64,000 bases of DNA, taken from the NCBI GenBank assembly GCA_030770535.1, contig JASVEC010000073.1, positions 31,780 through 95,779 of the forward strand, in the 5' to 3' direction. Under the pieces are notes generated by a model. That model was not told where the DNA came from. It was given only the letters and a program-made list of their open reading frames with translations, and ran no database searches. Both the position numbers and the translations under genes were made by a program. This document shows, in pieces, positions 45,036 to 57,521 of this stretch (the stretch's first letter is position 1; every line of letters starts with the position of its first letter). This DNA comes from Batkoa obscura. Its lineage: Eukaryota > Entomophthoromycota > Entomophthoromycetes > Entomophthorales > Batkoaceae.

Positions 45036-45431
45036 TTATAACTAATTATTAAAATTAATATAAGTGGATTATAATGCTTATATATATATTATACTGAAAC
45101 TTTAAAAATTTTATTTTACAGTTTAGTTATAAAAGCTTGCATTTTGCTTATATTTTAATAAAAAATAAAATGAAATAACTACACGTATATTGTATATTTA
45201 TTAAGCATTTAGTAAAGCTATTTTAGTGTTTAATAAAAACAATATAAAGCATGTAGTTAAAAAAATCATTTATTTGAAAAAATAAGACAATTAAAATAAA
45301 TTTTCTAAATCTTTTCATTTAACTATAGGCTTTTTTAAACTTAACTAGTTACACATCAAGGACTTATAAATTTAAAAGCTTAATTTGGATTAACTCTTAA
45401 GCAAATTCTGAAACTAACTCGGACATCCCCA

Positions 45432-46446
45432 CATATTTTAGTTGAGTTCCAGTTTATCTTAATTCTCAACCAAAAAGAATTTTTAAAAATATGATAAACT
45501 GCTGATAACTTCTACATGTCTGTTTTTTCCCATTCTTGGGTGCCATTGTATAAAACAGAGTTTGACTGTATGAAAATAAACCTGCTCAAATTCAAACCAA
45601 GTGGAGTTAAATCGATTGATTTATCACTTTCGCTTTAACCTCTCTTTTTCTTCTACTAACCCTTATTTCACTTCTTATTCAGCTTTTTTATATACTTGCT
45701 TACGTATAACAACAAACTACTTAAGAGTCAAACTCTCCAAGGTTTTTAAACAAATTGATGAATAAACTATATTTATTACACCAAAACAAGCTTTGTTTGT
45801 AAAATAATCGATAGGTTGTAGTGGCTGTGTAAATTGTAATTTTTTAGTAAAACATTGGTTTTTATCAAACAAGTCGTTGATTAAATTAAATTTAATTAAA
45901 TATAGACACTAACATTAACTCTAACTTCTTTCACTTAACCTTATTAAAAGTATATAATGGCTATATTTCAATTCTAAGTAATTATCTTTTTATTTAGAAT
46001 AAAGTTTTATCTAAAATAGACCTTTTTTTTGCAATGAAAAGAAAACCACTTAGTTAGTCAATATCCCCTACCAAATAAACGATGATTAAATTAACATATT
46101 AATTCATTATATTGTAAAGTGTTAAACACTAATAAAAATGACTATTTTTTAAAGATGTTTTAATACTTCTTATTTTATACCTATTTTTTATTTTTCAATT
46201 TTTTAGTAATATATTCAATTTCGGATAATGGTACTTTGGACACTGAATCCTAAATTGAAATATTCCAGATTAGAAGTCTTATTTTAATCTAGTTAAATTG
46301 TTTTGATCTATTTTAAATCCCTTGGTTTTTTACTATCCTAATCCAGCTCATTTTCTAATGCTTTAAAATCATATTTTGACTCTAAAATACTTGATTTTGA
46401 TATTGAAACCTTAATACTATACTTAATATTTACATTATCTCTTTAT
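45432..46446. other. Spacer flank between transposon and right arm
   Basis: About 1 kb of A+T-rich DNA downstream of SZT2 copy 2, with a pyrimidine-rich patch at about 45630-45690. No gene, repeat or RNA recognised. Not related to the equivalent flank of copy 1. Confidence 0.5.
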
Positions 46447-46465
46447 CTTTTATCTTTTCTACTTT

Positions 46466-49400
46466 TTATGATAAATGTAATTCGCTCCATATTTCAAACA
46501 ATAATAAATTAAAAAATCTTTGTGAATGTTCAAATTCCACATTTAATAGTTGATTTCTATAGTCCCTTGATACAGCATAAACATTTAATTCATTTTCTTG
46601 TTTTAAATTTAATTTTATATAAATTACATGATGTGAATTAACTTGATTAAAAAAGATGTAATGTTCTAATAAATTATCAATTTCTTTATATACTTTAGTA
46701 GTTAAATTGGGATTTAAAGCTAAAGATTGAATTAATTTTAACCAATTTAAATTATATTCAATTAATTCATTAAATGCGGGTTCTAATGGGATTAAATCAA
46801 TAAAATAAAATTGAGATTTGAATAAATTTAATTCCTCAGCTAAAAATTGTTTCCCATCTTCTTGAAATTGTTTCCATAATTTATCTTTATTAAATTGCTC
46901 TATAACTTCTTCTAACTTATTTTCAATTAAATATTCGGATTTTTCCATTAATTCATTATTTATTGGACTGGAAGGTAATGAATTAACTATTGGTTGATCA
47001 ACAACTATTAAATTCCAATATTGTAATTTTATTATTTTATTATCTTCTTCTTCTTTTAATGAAACTATTAATACTCGTTGATTTTTAATTAATTTTTCAT
47101 CTTTAAAATAAAATCCAATAGGTTTGTTATTAAAATAAACATTACGAACTTCATACCTTAGTGGATTTTTAATAATATAATAATAAATTTCTTTTAAGTT
47201 ATTAATTTTAGTTAATACTATATCTCCAGTTTCTATTAAATTATTAGAGTAATCTCCTCTTATCAATGTTGAATTAATAAACGATTGAATTAATCTTAAT
47301 AAATTCACTTTAGGCAAATATTCTAGTTGTCCTTCTAACCAATGTTTAATATGTTGTATATGATAATCGTAAATAAATGAATTTCCATGAATTTTCTTTT
47401 TTAATAAATTGATTTTATTCAATTGAGTATTTACTTTATTTTCTATTTGATGATAATGATTTATTATTGGTATTGAGTAAATATCAATATGAACAAACAT
47501 ATCTTTTATTTTTAATCTTAAAAATATTGGCAAATTATTTGTCCATATTTGATAATAACTTGGTGAATAACATGTATTACTAATATTAGTATTAATATTA
47601 TTAACTTCTTCTCCTAAAAATTGTAATCCTAAAGATTTCAAATATTTTCCATATTCATTCATTAAATTTTTCATTACATTTAAATACCATAATTTAAATT
47701 GATTACTATTAATATCTTCCTTTTTGAAAAATAAGTCTAAAAATAATGGCCTTGAATTTGTTGTTTTAAATTGAAATAATGGAGTTCTACATAAATGAAC
47801 TAGATGACATTGATTCAATATAATTTCCATTTCATCTGGTTCATTTAGGCATTTATTTTGTTCAAATAATAATTTTAGTTTTTCAATTAATAAATGAAAT
47901 TGTTCAAAATCAGTTTTAGGATGATTTAATAAATTATTATATTGCTCCATAAATTCTTGTCCATGAATTTGTAAATAATCATAATGTTTCATTGTCATAT
48001 TATTCATCTTTATTTCAGATGGCGCTAAATATAATACTCGATGAATATTAGGGTATTGTTGTTGAAATTCAATTGTTTTAATATTGTTGGTATTATTATT
48101 ATTATCTTCTATTGATTTTATACTACAATTGTCTATTATTGATTTTGTTTCTATTACATTTGATTCATTCGTTTTAATTCTTAAATCTATTCCAATACTA
48201 TTTCGTATTTTATTAGGTGTTGTATGCCTTATTAATAAACCTAATCGATGTAAATCAATATTAGGCTTATTATTGACTTTAGTTTCATTTTCTAAACTTC
48301 CATAACTATTATTACTATTTTTCATTATATTATTATTTGAATTGTTATTTGAATTATTATTATATATTTTAGAATATTCTGAATTTTGATTACTAATAAT
48401 AGGTGATTGATTAATTAACATGTTAATTTGATATTTTTGATGAAAACAACCCATTTTTTGCTGTAATATAAAATCTAATAAATTTTTCCTAGATAAGTCA
48501 AATTGTACTATTTTATCTAAAAACAATTTTAGTTGTAAATTGAATTGTTTGTTCAAATTATAACTATTAATTTTGATACTTTGATTATCAAAATTAATCA
48601 TTAAATAATAACTTCGATTTAATTCCATTATGTTATTATTATTATTATATTTGTTACATAAATGAGTTTGTTGAATTGATGAATGTAATAGTATTTCTTC
48701 AATTGATTTTTCTTTTTTTATTAAGTTTTTAGTTTGTCCACTTTTAATACTAATAATGTCTTCTGTTGAACTTCTTCTACTACTAATATTGTTCATAAAT
48801 CCATTAAATGAATTCCAATTGCTGTTATTATTGCTATTGTTATTATTTATTTTGTTAGATAATTCAGGTAATCCACTTAATATTGTATATCTTTTAGGTA
48901 TTAATTCATTTGATTGATTATTATTATTTAATTTAAAATTGTTAATAATGTTAATCATTCCATTTTTATTGACTTGTAATAAAATAGGTGAAAAACAAGA
49001 ATGATAATCTGATAACCAATCAATTAATTGAGATATTAATAATCTTTGAGTTGATTCATTAAATTGATTTTTAATTTGGTATTGGAACATTGTTGGATTA
49101 TTTAACTTGTTGCCAAATTCAATTATATTTGATGTTGGTTGAAATAATCTTAAATCAAAATTAATACTATTAATTAATAATATTTTATTTTCTTCTAAGT
49201 TATTTATTGAGCCTAATTTAAATTTATCTGATTCTGAGTGAACTCGAGTCATTTTTTTATCATTTGATATTAATGGTATTTCCATTAGAAAACTTTTAGT
49301 ACAACAATCTAATACATAGTCTAATAAACTTTGTTTAATATTTAATAATAATTGCAACTTGAATTGATTTAAATTAATATTCCCTATTCCCCATAAATCT

Positions 49401-51865
49401 AAATTTAATTGATATTTTTGATTTTTACTTTCCTTTTCTTCAATTATCGTTTCAATATCAAATGATTCTCCAGTTAACAATGGTCGAAATCCTAAATGCT
49501 GTAGATTTTTTTCGTTTGGCAAAAATTGTAATTCATTTTCTTTTAAATTAATTATAGTAAAACAAACTAATCCAATACCTTGTCCAATAGTAGCTTCAAT
49601 TTGAGTTGGCGATCGTGATGCTATTGAATTATAAAACATAATAAAATCACCTACAAAACATTCACATGAATTACTATTATTGTTATTTGAATTATTATTA
49701 TTATTGTTATTTGAATTATTGCTATTACTATTATTATTTGAATTATTATTTGAATTATTTTCAGTATTAAATTGATATTTATAATAATCCTGGCAAAATT
49801 TTTTATATTGTAATTTAGCTTCATTACCCGTTAATGGATGAAGGTAATTAGTTACATTTTGTTTAATATAAACTAATAATAACATGGGATTTAATATAAA
49901 ATTAGGTAATTGAATTTGTAATTTAGCTTGGGGATTTGGATATTTTTTTAATGGAAATATAAAATTAATATCTGGCAAACTTAATTTTAATGTTACATTT
50001 CTGGCTAAAAAAGAAGACATTACATTTAAAGTTAAATGATTCATTAATCGATTATAAATTAAATTGGGTAATTCTTCTGTTATTTCTTTACTTGGTATTG
50101 TTATTCCATATACTTCCAATACTAATTCTCGATAATCTTGTATATTAGAATTTATTGATGGTAACAATTGTTGATAATTTGATGTTCTTAAATGAGATAA
50201 TAATGTAGATGAATTGGGTCTCTTTATCGAAGGTGAATTTGGAAATGAATTTATTGAAGATTCAGTAATAATAGAACTTGGTCGATTTTCATCTGATAAT
50301 ATTATTTGATTGTTATTTGAGTTATTTGAATTATTATTATTATTATATTCTGAAGATTGAGACAAATTTAAACTACTTTTTGATAAATCATCAATATAAT
50401 TTTCATCTAGAATATTAATTTCATTTTCATTTAATCTTAAATAATAAACTGAGTTTTGATCATTAATAACATATAAATTATGTCGATTAATTACAGATAA
50501 TGGATGCATAACAGTAGTTAAGATATAATTTAAGGCTTGCATTGGTTTTAATCGCCAATGTAATGGAAAACTTTGTTTAAATAATAATGGACATTCAAAT
50601 TGACCAATTTGGAATTTATTTGATTGAATTGAGAATTGAATATTATTTATTTCTTTTATTATTCTTTTGTTTTTATTCATTTTCATACTATTTATCTCTT
50701 CTTCGTTTTTCTCATTCTCTTCTTCATTCTCTTCTTCATTCTCTTCTTCATTTAACAAATCATCATCAGATGAATAAGGTTCATCTTGAGTATCAGGTGG
50801 TATTAATAATTTATTACACATTCTTGTTTCATTTAATTCTAATAATAATATCATTTGATTAACTCTCATTAATAACAATGCTATTTTTTTTCTTATTCTT
50901 TGTACAATACGTGATTTATCTACACCTGATAAATATCTACAAAAGAAAAGAAAATGAACATAATTTTCATTAGGAATTAATATCATCCAAAATTTAGGTA
51001 CGAATTCATTCAAGTTGAATTTGTCTATCATATAGATTGACAATTCATTAAATAATTCATTTTCTTTATTATTATTTTCTTGTTGATTTATAAATTGAAT
51101 TTTATTATTGTTTGAGTTGTTATTATTTTGTTTGTTCTCATTTGATTCTATTTGTATATAAAAATAATTACCTTCTTTTTTTATTATAAATGGAAACTCT
51201 ATTAATTCATTTAATTCATTACAAAATATTTCTTTTCCTCTTTTTTTGTTAACAAATTTTAAACTAATATTAAATGCTGATGGAAAATCCATAAATGGAT
51301 TTCGTATTGATAAATTTTGTTTTATATAATTTAATAAAATATTATTAATTGGTTGATATGTTATTAATTCATCAATAATTTCTTCTTTTATTAGCCATTC
51401 TAATCTTGATTTGAATTCATTAATTATTAATCGTTGATTGTTATTAAATATAGCTTCTATTGCTTCATATTTTATAATCTCTTTTTGATTATTATTTTTG
51501 ATTTGTTTTATTTTTTCTTCTAGTTTAATATCTAATGAATGTGGTAAATAAAATGTTAATTTAATTTTAGCTTTTGTATCATCATTTGAAATTAAAGGAG
51601 ATTCTTCATTACCAATACTTTTTGGTGAATAATCAATTATTTTATTATTTTCTTTAACTTTGTATGATGTTGGTACTTGACTTGTTTTTAGTTCATAGTT
51701 TTGTTGACTTAAATTTGGATTATAAAAACAAAAACTTAATTGCATAAACAAAGGAGATGCTACTTTTTCTAGAAAACCATTAATATTAAATGATTCTTTT
51801 ATTGTTTCTATTGTATTTGATAATATTGATGTTATTTCTTTATTATTATTATTATTATTATTGTA

Positions 51866-51897
<32 letters not shown>

Positions 51898-54800
51898 TTG
51901 AATTATTATTATTTGAATTATTATTATTTGAATTATTATTATTTGAATTATTTTCATTCTCTTTCACATTATTTAATGATTTTAAATAATAGATTAATTG
52001 TTCATTATTTGAATTATTTTGTTGATTAAATAAATTAAAATGATTATAAATTAATTTTTCAAATTTTTGTTGAAATTGTAATTCATTTTGTTGTTTTTTT
52101 AATTGATTAAAATTTCTTTTATCTTTCTCTGTTTTTAAATTTAAATAATTTGTTATGTCAATTTCAATTTCAACTTTAAAACATAATTTTAATGCCATAT
52201 TAACATCCATAATGTCCATTTTATAATTCAACAACATTGAGGAATAAATAGATTGAACAAAACATCTCCCAATAAGATTATCAAATAAACTTTGTAGTTT
52301 ATGAACTTGTAAACAAATATTAGGTTGAGGTTGACTCCATTTTGTCCAGAATTCTACTCTCTCTAATTCAGTCATAATTGAAACTAATTTTTCATTTGTT
52401 GGTATAATTGGATATAAATTATTATAACATTTCTCTTTAGTAAATTGAATTTCATTTAATTTAGATAAATTTAAACTAAATTGATTAGAATTTGTATTAT
52501 TTTCTCGAATACATTCAAATGACCATAACTTTAATTTTAAACTTTCATTATTACTTCCATTATTTTGAATATATTTTTGAAAGCTTAATAAAACATCAAT
52601 AATATTGGGTACAAAAGTTAATGCAAATGAAGTAGAACTAATTAATTTAGCAAATCCCCATTTTTGGGAGGCCATTTCAGGTGATATAATATCTAACCCT
52701 TTTAATTGGTTAACTGGTATATTACAAGGATCTTTGATTTCACCAGCTACTGCAGTATCTGTTAATTTCATTATTGAAGTTTCAATAAAAAATTGAAAAA
52801 ATAAACATTGGATTGTTAATGAGTTTAAATTCATTAATTCTTCTTCAGTTAAATTAAATTTTAATGGATAAATACTATTTTCATTTAAATTTGGTATAAA
52901 ATAAGATTTGTCTTTTAAAAATGAGATATCTTTTTCTAATTCTATTAATACTTGTAAATTATATTCAAATTTGGGTATTTTATAAGTTGAAATTAATGCT
53001 ACACTATTTAAAACGAGGGACCTTAATCTTAATTTATCATTTAGTAAATTCTTCTTATTTCTACAAGCTTGATGAATTAAATCAAACGATATTAAATTAG
53101 TAATAATACATTCATCTTTAGCTAAAATTTCCATTGAGGCATTTAAACTAACATCTTCTAATTGTTCATTGTTAATAGGTTCACTCCAAATTTCACTTGT
53201 TACTTGATTGTTTTTAAAATCCTTATTGATTTTATATTGAATACCAAATTGACGATAACTTTGTTTCCAAGGAGAATTAAATTCTTTATAAAATAAAACA
53301 GATTCATCTTCATACTCACCAATTTTAATGAAACCTTGAGATAATTTGGCTTTTAATAAAATAAAATAAACTAAATCATAAATTGAAGGTAAATTATTAT
53401 TTATAAAATAATTATCTAAATTTAATTCGATTAACCATTCTTTTGTAAAATATTTCAAATATCCAATAGCAAATGAAGGTAATAAAGATTGTCGATTTAA
53501 ATAACTTTCCTTTTTTGGGAATTCATTTTGAACTAACAAATTATGTAAGGGTCGTTGACAGTTTTGTATTAAATAAGATTGTTGATTTAATTTGAATTCA
53601 AATTTAATTGACAAATGTTGTTGAATTAATTTCTCTCTAATTGGATATTTAACATTAACAAATACTAATCGTGACCATATTAATGTATTTGTAATTGATA
53701 CTAATCTTAATATGCAAAAACTAGGAAATGAATGTTGACCTGTTTTATGAGCTGTTAAATATTTAATATAAGTTGTATCAGAAATAACTGAATAATTCAG
53801 GTTTTCTAAAAATAATTGTCTTAACTGTTTTAATTCTACTTTAAAATCAAATGGATCTATATTGTTATTATTATCATTATTCTCTTTTAAATTATTATTT
53901 TGCTTTTTGATAAATAATATACTTGAATAATCATCAAATAAACCATTAGATATAAATTCTAATTTCTCATGTGCAAATGTAGACCATAATTCTTTAATTA
54001 TATTAATATCAATCTTATTAACTATTTCTTTTTTAATAACCGAATCTTCTTCTTCTTCTGTTGCTGTTGGTACTGATGTTATTTCTTTAGACGCTTTAAA
54101 TTGTGGTATTCTTTGAGCTAATGAACTTAATGATTTTAATGTGTCATCTGTTGCAAAGATACTTTTTAAAAATCTATAAAGATGAGTTAAACTAGAATGT
54201 AAAGCACCATTAGCACCCTTTGTTCCTTTCATTGATTCAAAATTCACAAAACTTACAGCAAATAATGTTGATGCCAATATATTCATTTCAATTCTTATAT
54301 ATTTTTTGTTTTGAGTATGATTATTATTATTATTATTATTATTTGATAAATGATGATTATTATGATTAGTTCTTAAATCAGATGGTAAATGAGCTCTAAT
54401 ACGATATTGAATAATAACATTAGGTAACCAAATCATAGCTAAATTAATTAATATTTTATCTGCTTTGGATTGTTTATTTCCCGCAATACCAATTTTTTCA
54501 ATAAAAAAACCTTCTCTTAATCTTGCATTTAATATGCATGAAGCTTCTAAAGGTAATGCATAATCTCTATATCTTGTTAATAAACTTTCAGTTATTGGTG
54601 GTGGTGCATGTATATTCCATGGAAATTGGATATTAATACTAGTGGGATCTTCCATAGTTATATTAGTTCCATTATTTAATAATTTTTCTCTTGGTAAATC
54701 GGATATTCTTTCTTTACCAAAATTAACTATACTATTTCGACTTAATTGTCTATTACGATGAAATGTTGCTTTTTGTATTAATATTAATCGATGATAAAAA

Positions 54801-56469
54801 TTAGGATATTGAATTTTATTATTATTTTCTTTTTCTTTTTCTTTTTCTTTTCCTTTTCCTTTTTCTTCTTCTTCTTTTCCTTCTTCTTTTTTTCCTTCTT
54901 CTTTTTTTCCTTCTTCTTTTTTTCCTTCTTCTTCTTTTCCTTCTTCTTCTTTTCCTTCTTCTTCTTTTCCTTCTTCAATTATATTATACTTTGGACAATC
55001 TAAAGAATAAATAAATTTTCCACCAGTTGCCATAGCTAAAAATCGAAAAGATTCGTTATCTGGTACATAACCAAAGCTACTTGCTGGTGTAAAACCAAAT
55101 GGATTACCTACTTGAATAGCAATTAAATGAACTCCTTCTTTAGCCATACCTCTTAATCCATAACCATAATCCATAGGTTTAAATTCTGGTACACCATCCG
55201 ATATTAAAACTAAAACAGGAGCTGCATCTTGTGGCATTAGCCTTAATGTTAATAATCCATATTCTAAAAACGAATTTTGTCCTTCTTTTTGTTGTAATAA
55301 ATCTTCTAAATCATCTGGTATTATATTGTTGTCATTATTGTTATTGTTATTTAAACTATTATTATTATTTAAATTATTATTGTTATTGTTAATCGAATCT
55401 ATCGTTGTAGTTTCATTTGCCATTATATTTTGTAAATAAATAAACCATTTTTGTATTTGATCAAATGTAGCTTTTAAATTTTCCTTGGTTACTATTATAT
55501 TATGTAATAATGTTTTTATATTATCCTTTGTATTTGTATTATTATGAGTTGAAGAATTAGAATAATCCGCTAATACACTTAAATAAATTTCAGGTTTTAC
55601 TTCAAAGTAGGTATTTGTTTGACTTTGTGGTATTGAAAATTTATCTAAACAACCAAATAGACAATTTTTAAATGTTTCTATGATTTCATTTACTAATACT
55701 GTTTTTCTGAAGGGATCAATTGTGGCTAATGAACTGGACATATCCAATAAAAATACTAACGAATATCTTTTATAAAATGTATATATTTTAGTATGTGGTA
55801 AAATCCTATAAAACCCTTCTTTTCCATCTATTGTTGACTTACTTTCTTTATCCCCTTGCTTTTCTTTTAATTTTGTTTCATTCATTTCCATTTTATTCAT
55901 ATCTTTATTTTGTTCCTTATCATTACCTTCTAAATCAATCCAACCTGGTTCTTTTTCATCATTAATTTCAATAACTTGTAAATGTTTATCCTGTAAATGA
56001 AAAGTATTCACATGTTAAAAGAGATAATAAATTAAAACTCATTTCTTACCTTTAAACTAAAGGGTTTAAAAGGACGAAACATATGATTGATAGCCCATAA
56101 TACCCAATCACTCTTTGCTATCCTCCAACGGTTATCTACACAGATTACTAAAGAACGAGCGTCTATGACTTTCTTTTTTGAATATTTAGTTAAATTTGTT
56201 TCATTTTTTTAAAGGTTAAACATGCTCCTTTTATACAACTAAAGTACTAAATCAACACTTACTACACTTTCACTAATATTCCCATTCGCTCTATTGTCCT
56301 CTTTTGTTACTTCCAATCCCTTTTCACTATCTATTAAATCACTAGCGCTTCCATTACTACTATTACCATTTTCTAATGTTATCCTTTTATCATATTGTGA
56401 TTTTAATATCTGTTGAATTCCTTGTTTTCTTTTACTCTCTTTTTTTATAGCTCCTTTTTTTTCATTCAT
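46466..56469 (-). CDS. szt2: SZT2-like giant protein (KICSTOR subunit homologue), copy 2
   Basis: Minus-strand twin of the gene at 31766-41799. Exons 56469-56263, 56172-56050 and 55990-46466; introns of 90 and 59 nt with the same splice sites; 3284 residues. The protein differs from copy 1 only by ten fewer Asn in the poly-Asn run after residue ~660 (8 instead of 18), as far as I can read. All SZT2 landmarks (exon 2 ARSLVICVDNRWRIAKSDWV, PGWIDLEGND, DMSSSLATID, ISDGVPEFKP) are unchanged. Only about 20 bp of shared sequence precedes the ATG, so each copy has a different promoter and 3' flank. Both look intact. Whether both are expressed, or whether the pair partly reflects assembly of two haplotypes, cannot be told from sequence. 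Confidence 0.88.
54320..54343 (-). repeat. (AAT)8 microsatellite encoding poly-Asn, SZT2 copy 2
   Basis: Eight AAT units on the sense (minus) strand, versus eighteen in copy 1 at 33892-33945. Confidence 0.93.
54825..54976 (-). repeat. Coding GAA/GGA-rich repeat in SZT2 copy 2
   Basis: Same Glu/Lys/Gly-encoding purine repeat as in copy 1 (33259-33410) and the same length. Confidence 0.85.
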
Positions 56470-56488
56470 TCCGTTTTTGTTGAAGAAT

Positions 56489-57521
56489 GATTTTTCAGTT
56501 TAAAAAAATTGATTTAGTAGATGTTTGAAATATAAATTTTTAATCGTCCAATCAAAAAAATGATGATTCTAGCCGAGAAAATATCAATACCAGTATCAAT
56601 GTATTCAAAGTGAAAGAAAGTAGACTAGCGAATACCTTTAAAGTTTTCCGTCTTTTGTTTTTTTGTCTTTTGTTTTTCTGTTTTCTATTAGAAACCAATA
56701 GTATTGTTATTCTCAATAACAAATATATGTTGTGAATTTAAGTAGTTTTATAGCTTGAAATTAATGACCAACAAATTCAATAAATTGTCCAATTATTGAA
56801 ATTCTATTCAGCTATTTTAGTTTGAATAAGGACTAAATTGCGATAATTCTTAAACTATTCGCCTATTGTGTTAATTTGTACTTTATGATATAAACTATTT
56901 TCCTTAAATGAACAGCTAATCAACATATGTTTACAAAACAGTAAAATCTCTTCCATATAACCCTTTGAGTATTAAACAGCTTAAAAAAACTATGTTTGAT
57001 TAAGAAATTTATTGCATATTACTTGTTAAGAGATCTATTTCTAACTCAGATTAAAGCTACTTGATTAAACAAATACTGCTACAAGCACATAGCTTCAAAA
57101 AATCATATACGAGCAATGTTCTTCACAATCGATTTTTGATTCTCGAAAAATTGATAAGTATTGCTCATCCACGATACCCAAGTGGTTAAAGTGATTTCGA
57201 ATTGCACAAAATTAATAGAAATCCTTCTATTTTTATTTTTATTTGAAAATATTAATCTAAGTTTAGTTGGATTGATTATTACTTTTGAAATATTCAAAAC
57301 CTTATACTTTTATGTATTAATTTTAAATTAAATAGGAATAAAAGTGTGTTTAATTTGAACTTTTATTTAAATTAAAATTTCGTTTAAAAAACCTAATTCT
57401 TTTATATAAACTTGGAACTACTTTCTATTAAATATACAACTAACCTTTTAGATGTTGAATTATGAGAATTTAAAATTAATCTTGACATAAACCATAAACT
57501 AGTTGTAAAATTGGGCATTAT
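56489..57521. other. Intergenic region upstream of SZT2 copy 2
   Basis: About 1 kb, promoter side of SZT2 copy 2. Unrelated to the region upstream of copy 1 except for the last ~20 bp before the ATG. The open frame 57103-57297 (minus) has no domain. No clear TATA box. Confidence 0.45.

Larger units (their letters stand above)
42156..45431 (-). mobile_element. Broken ~3.3 kb DNA transposon, possible source of the MITE family
   Basis: The left end TGGGGATATCCAAATTGATT and the right end, read inward as TGGGGATGTCCGAGTTAGTT, are imperfect terminal inverted repeats (about 18 of the first 24 bases match). The left end contains a second, tandem copy of the terminus at 42239 (TGGGGTTGTCTAAATTAGCT then TCATTATTTTATCC), which aligns well with the MITE end TGGGGATGTTTTTTTGGCTT then CATTACTTTTTCC. 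Inside lies a minus-strand transposase relic (42980-44310). Two MITE copies (15 and 16) sit within the element. The family is not one I can name; TA flanks would fit TA-targeting cut-and-paste elements. Boundaries are accurate to a few bases only. Confidence 0.6.
46447..56488 (-). repeat. Right arm of the ~10 kb inverted duplication
   Basis: 10,042 bp; reverse complement of 31745-41818. All exon, intron, low-complexity tract and edge positions map with a constant coordinate sum (88235 on the 5' side of the AAT tract, 88265 beyond it), which leaves room for no other net length change. Confidence 0.93.

Noticed and set aside
31745-56488. Long terminal repeat element or virus-derived explanation for the large inverted repeat
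   Set aside because: The arms contain a cellular multi-exon gene with introns, are inverted rather than direct, and no reverse transcriptase, integrase or capsid sequence was seen.
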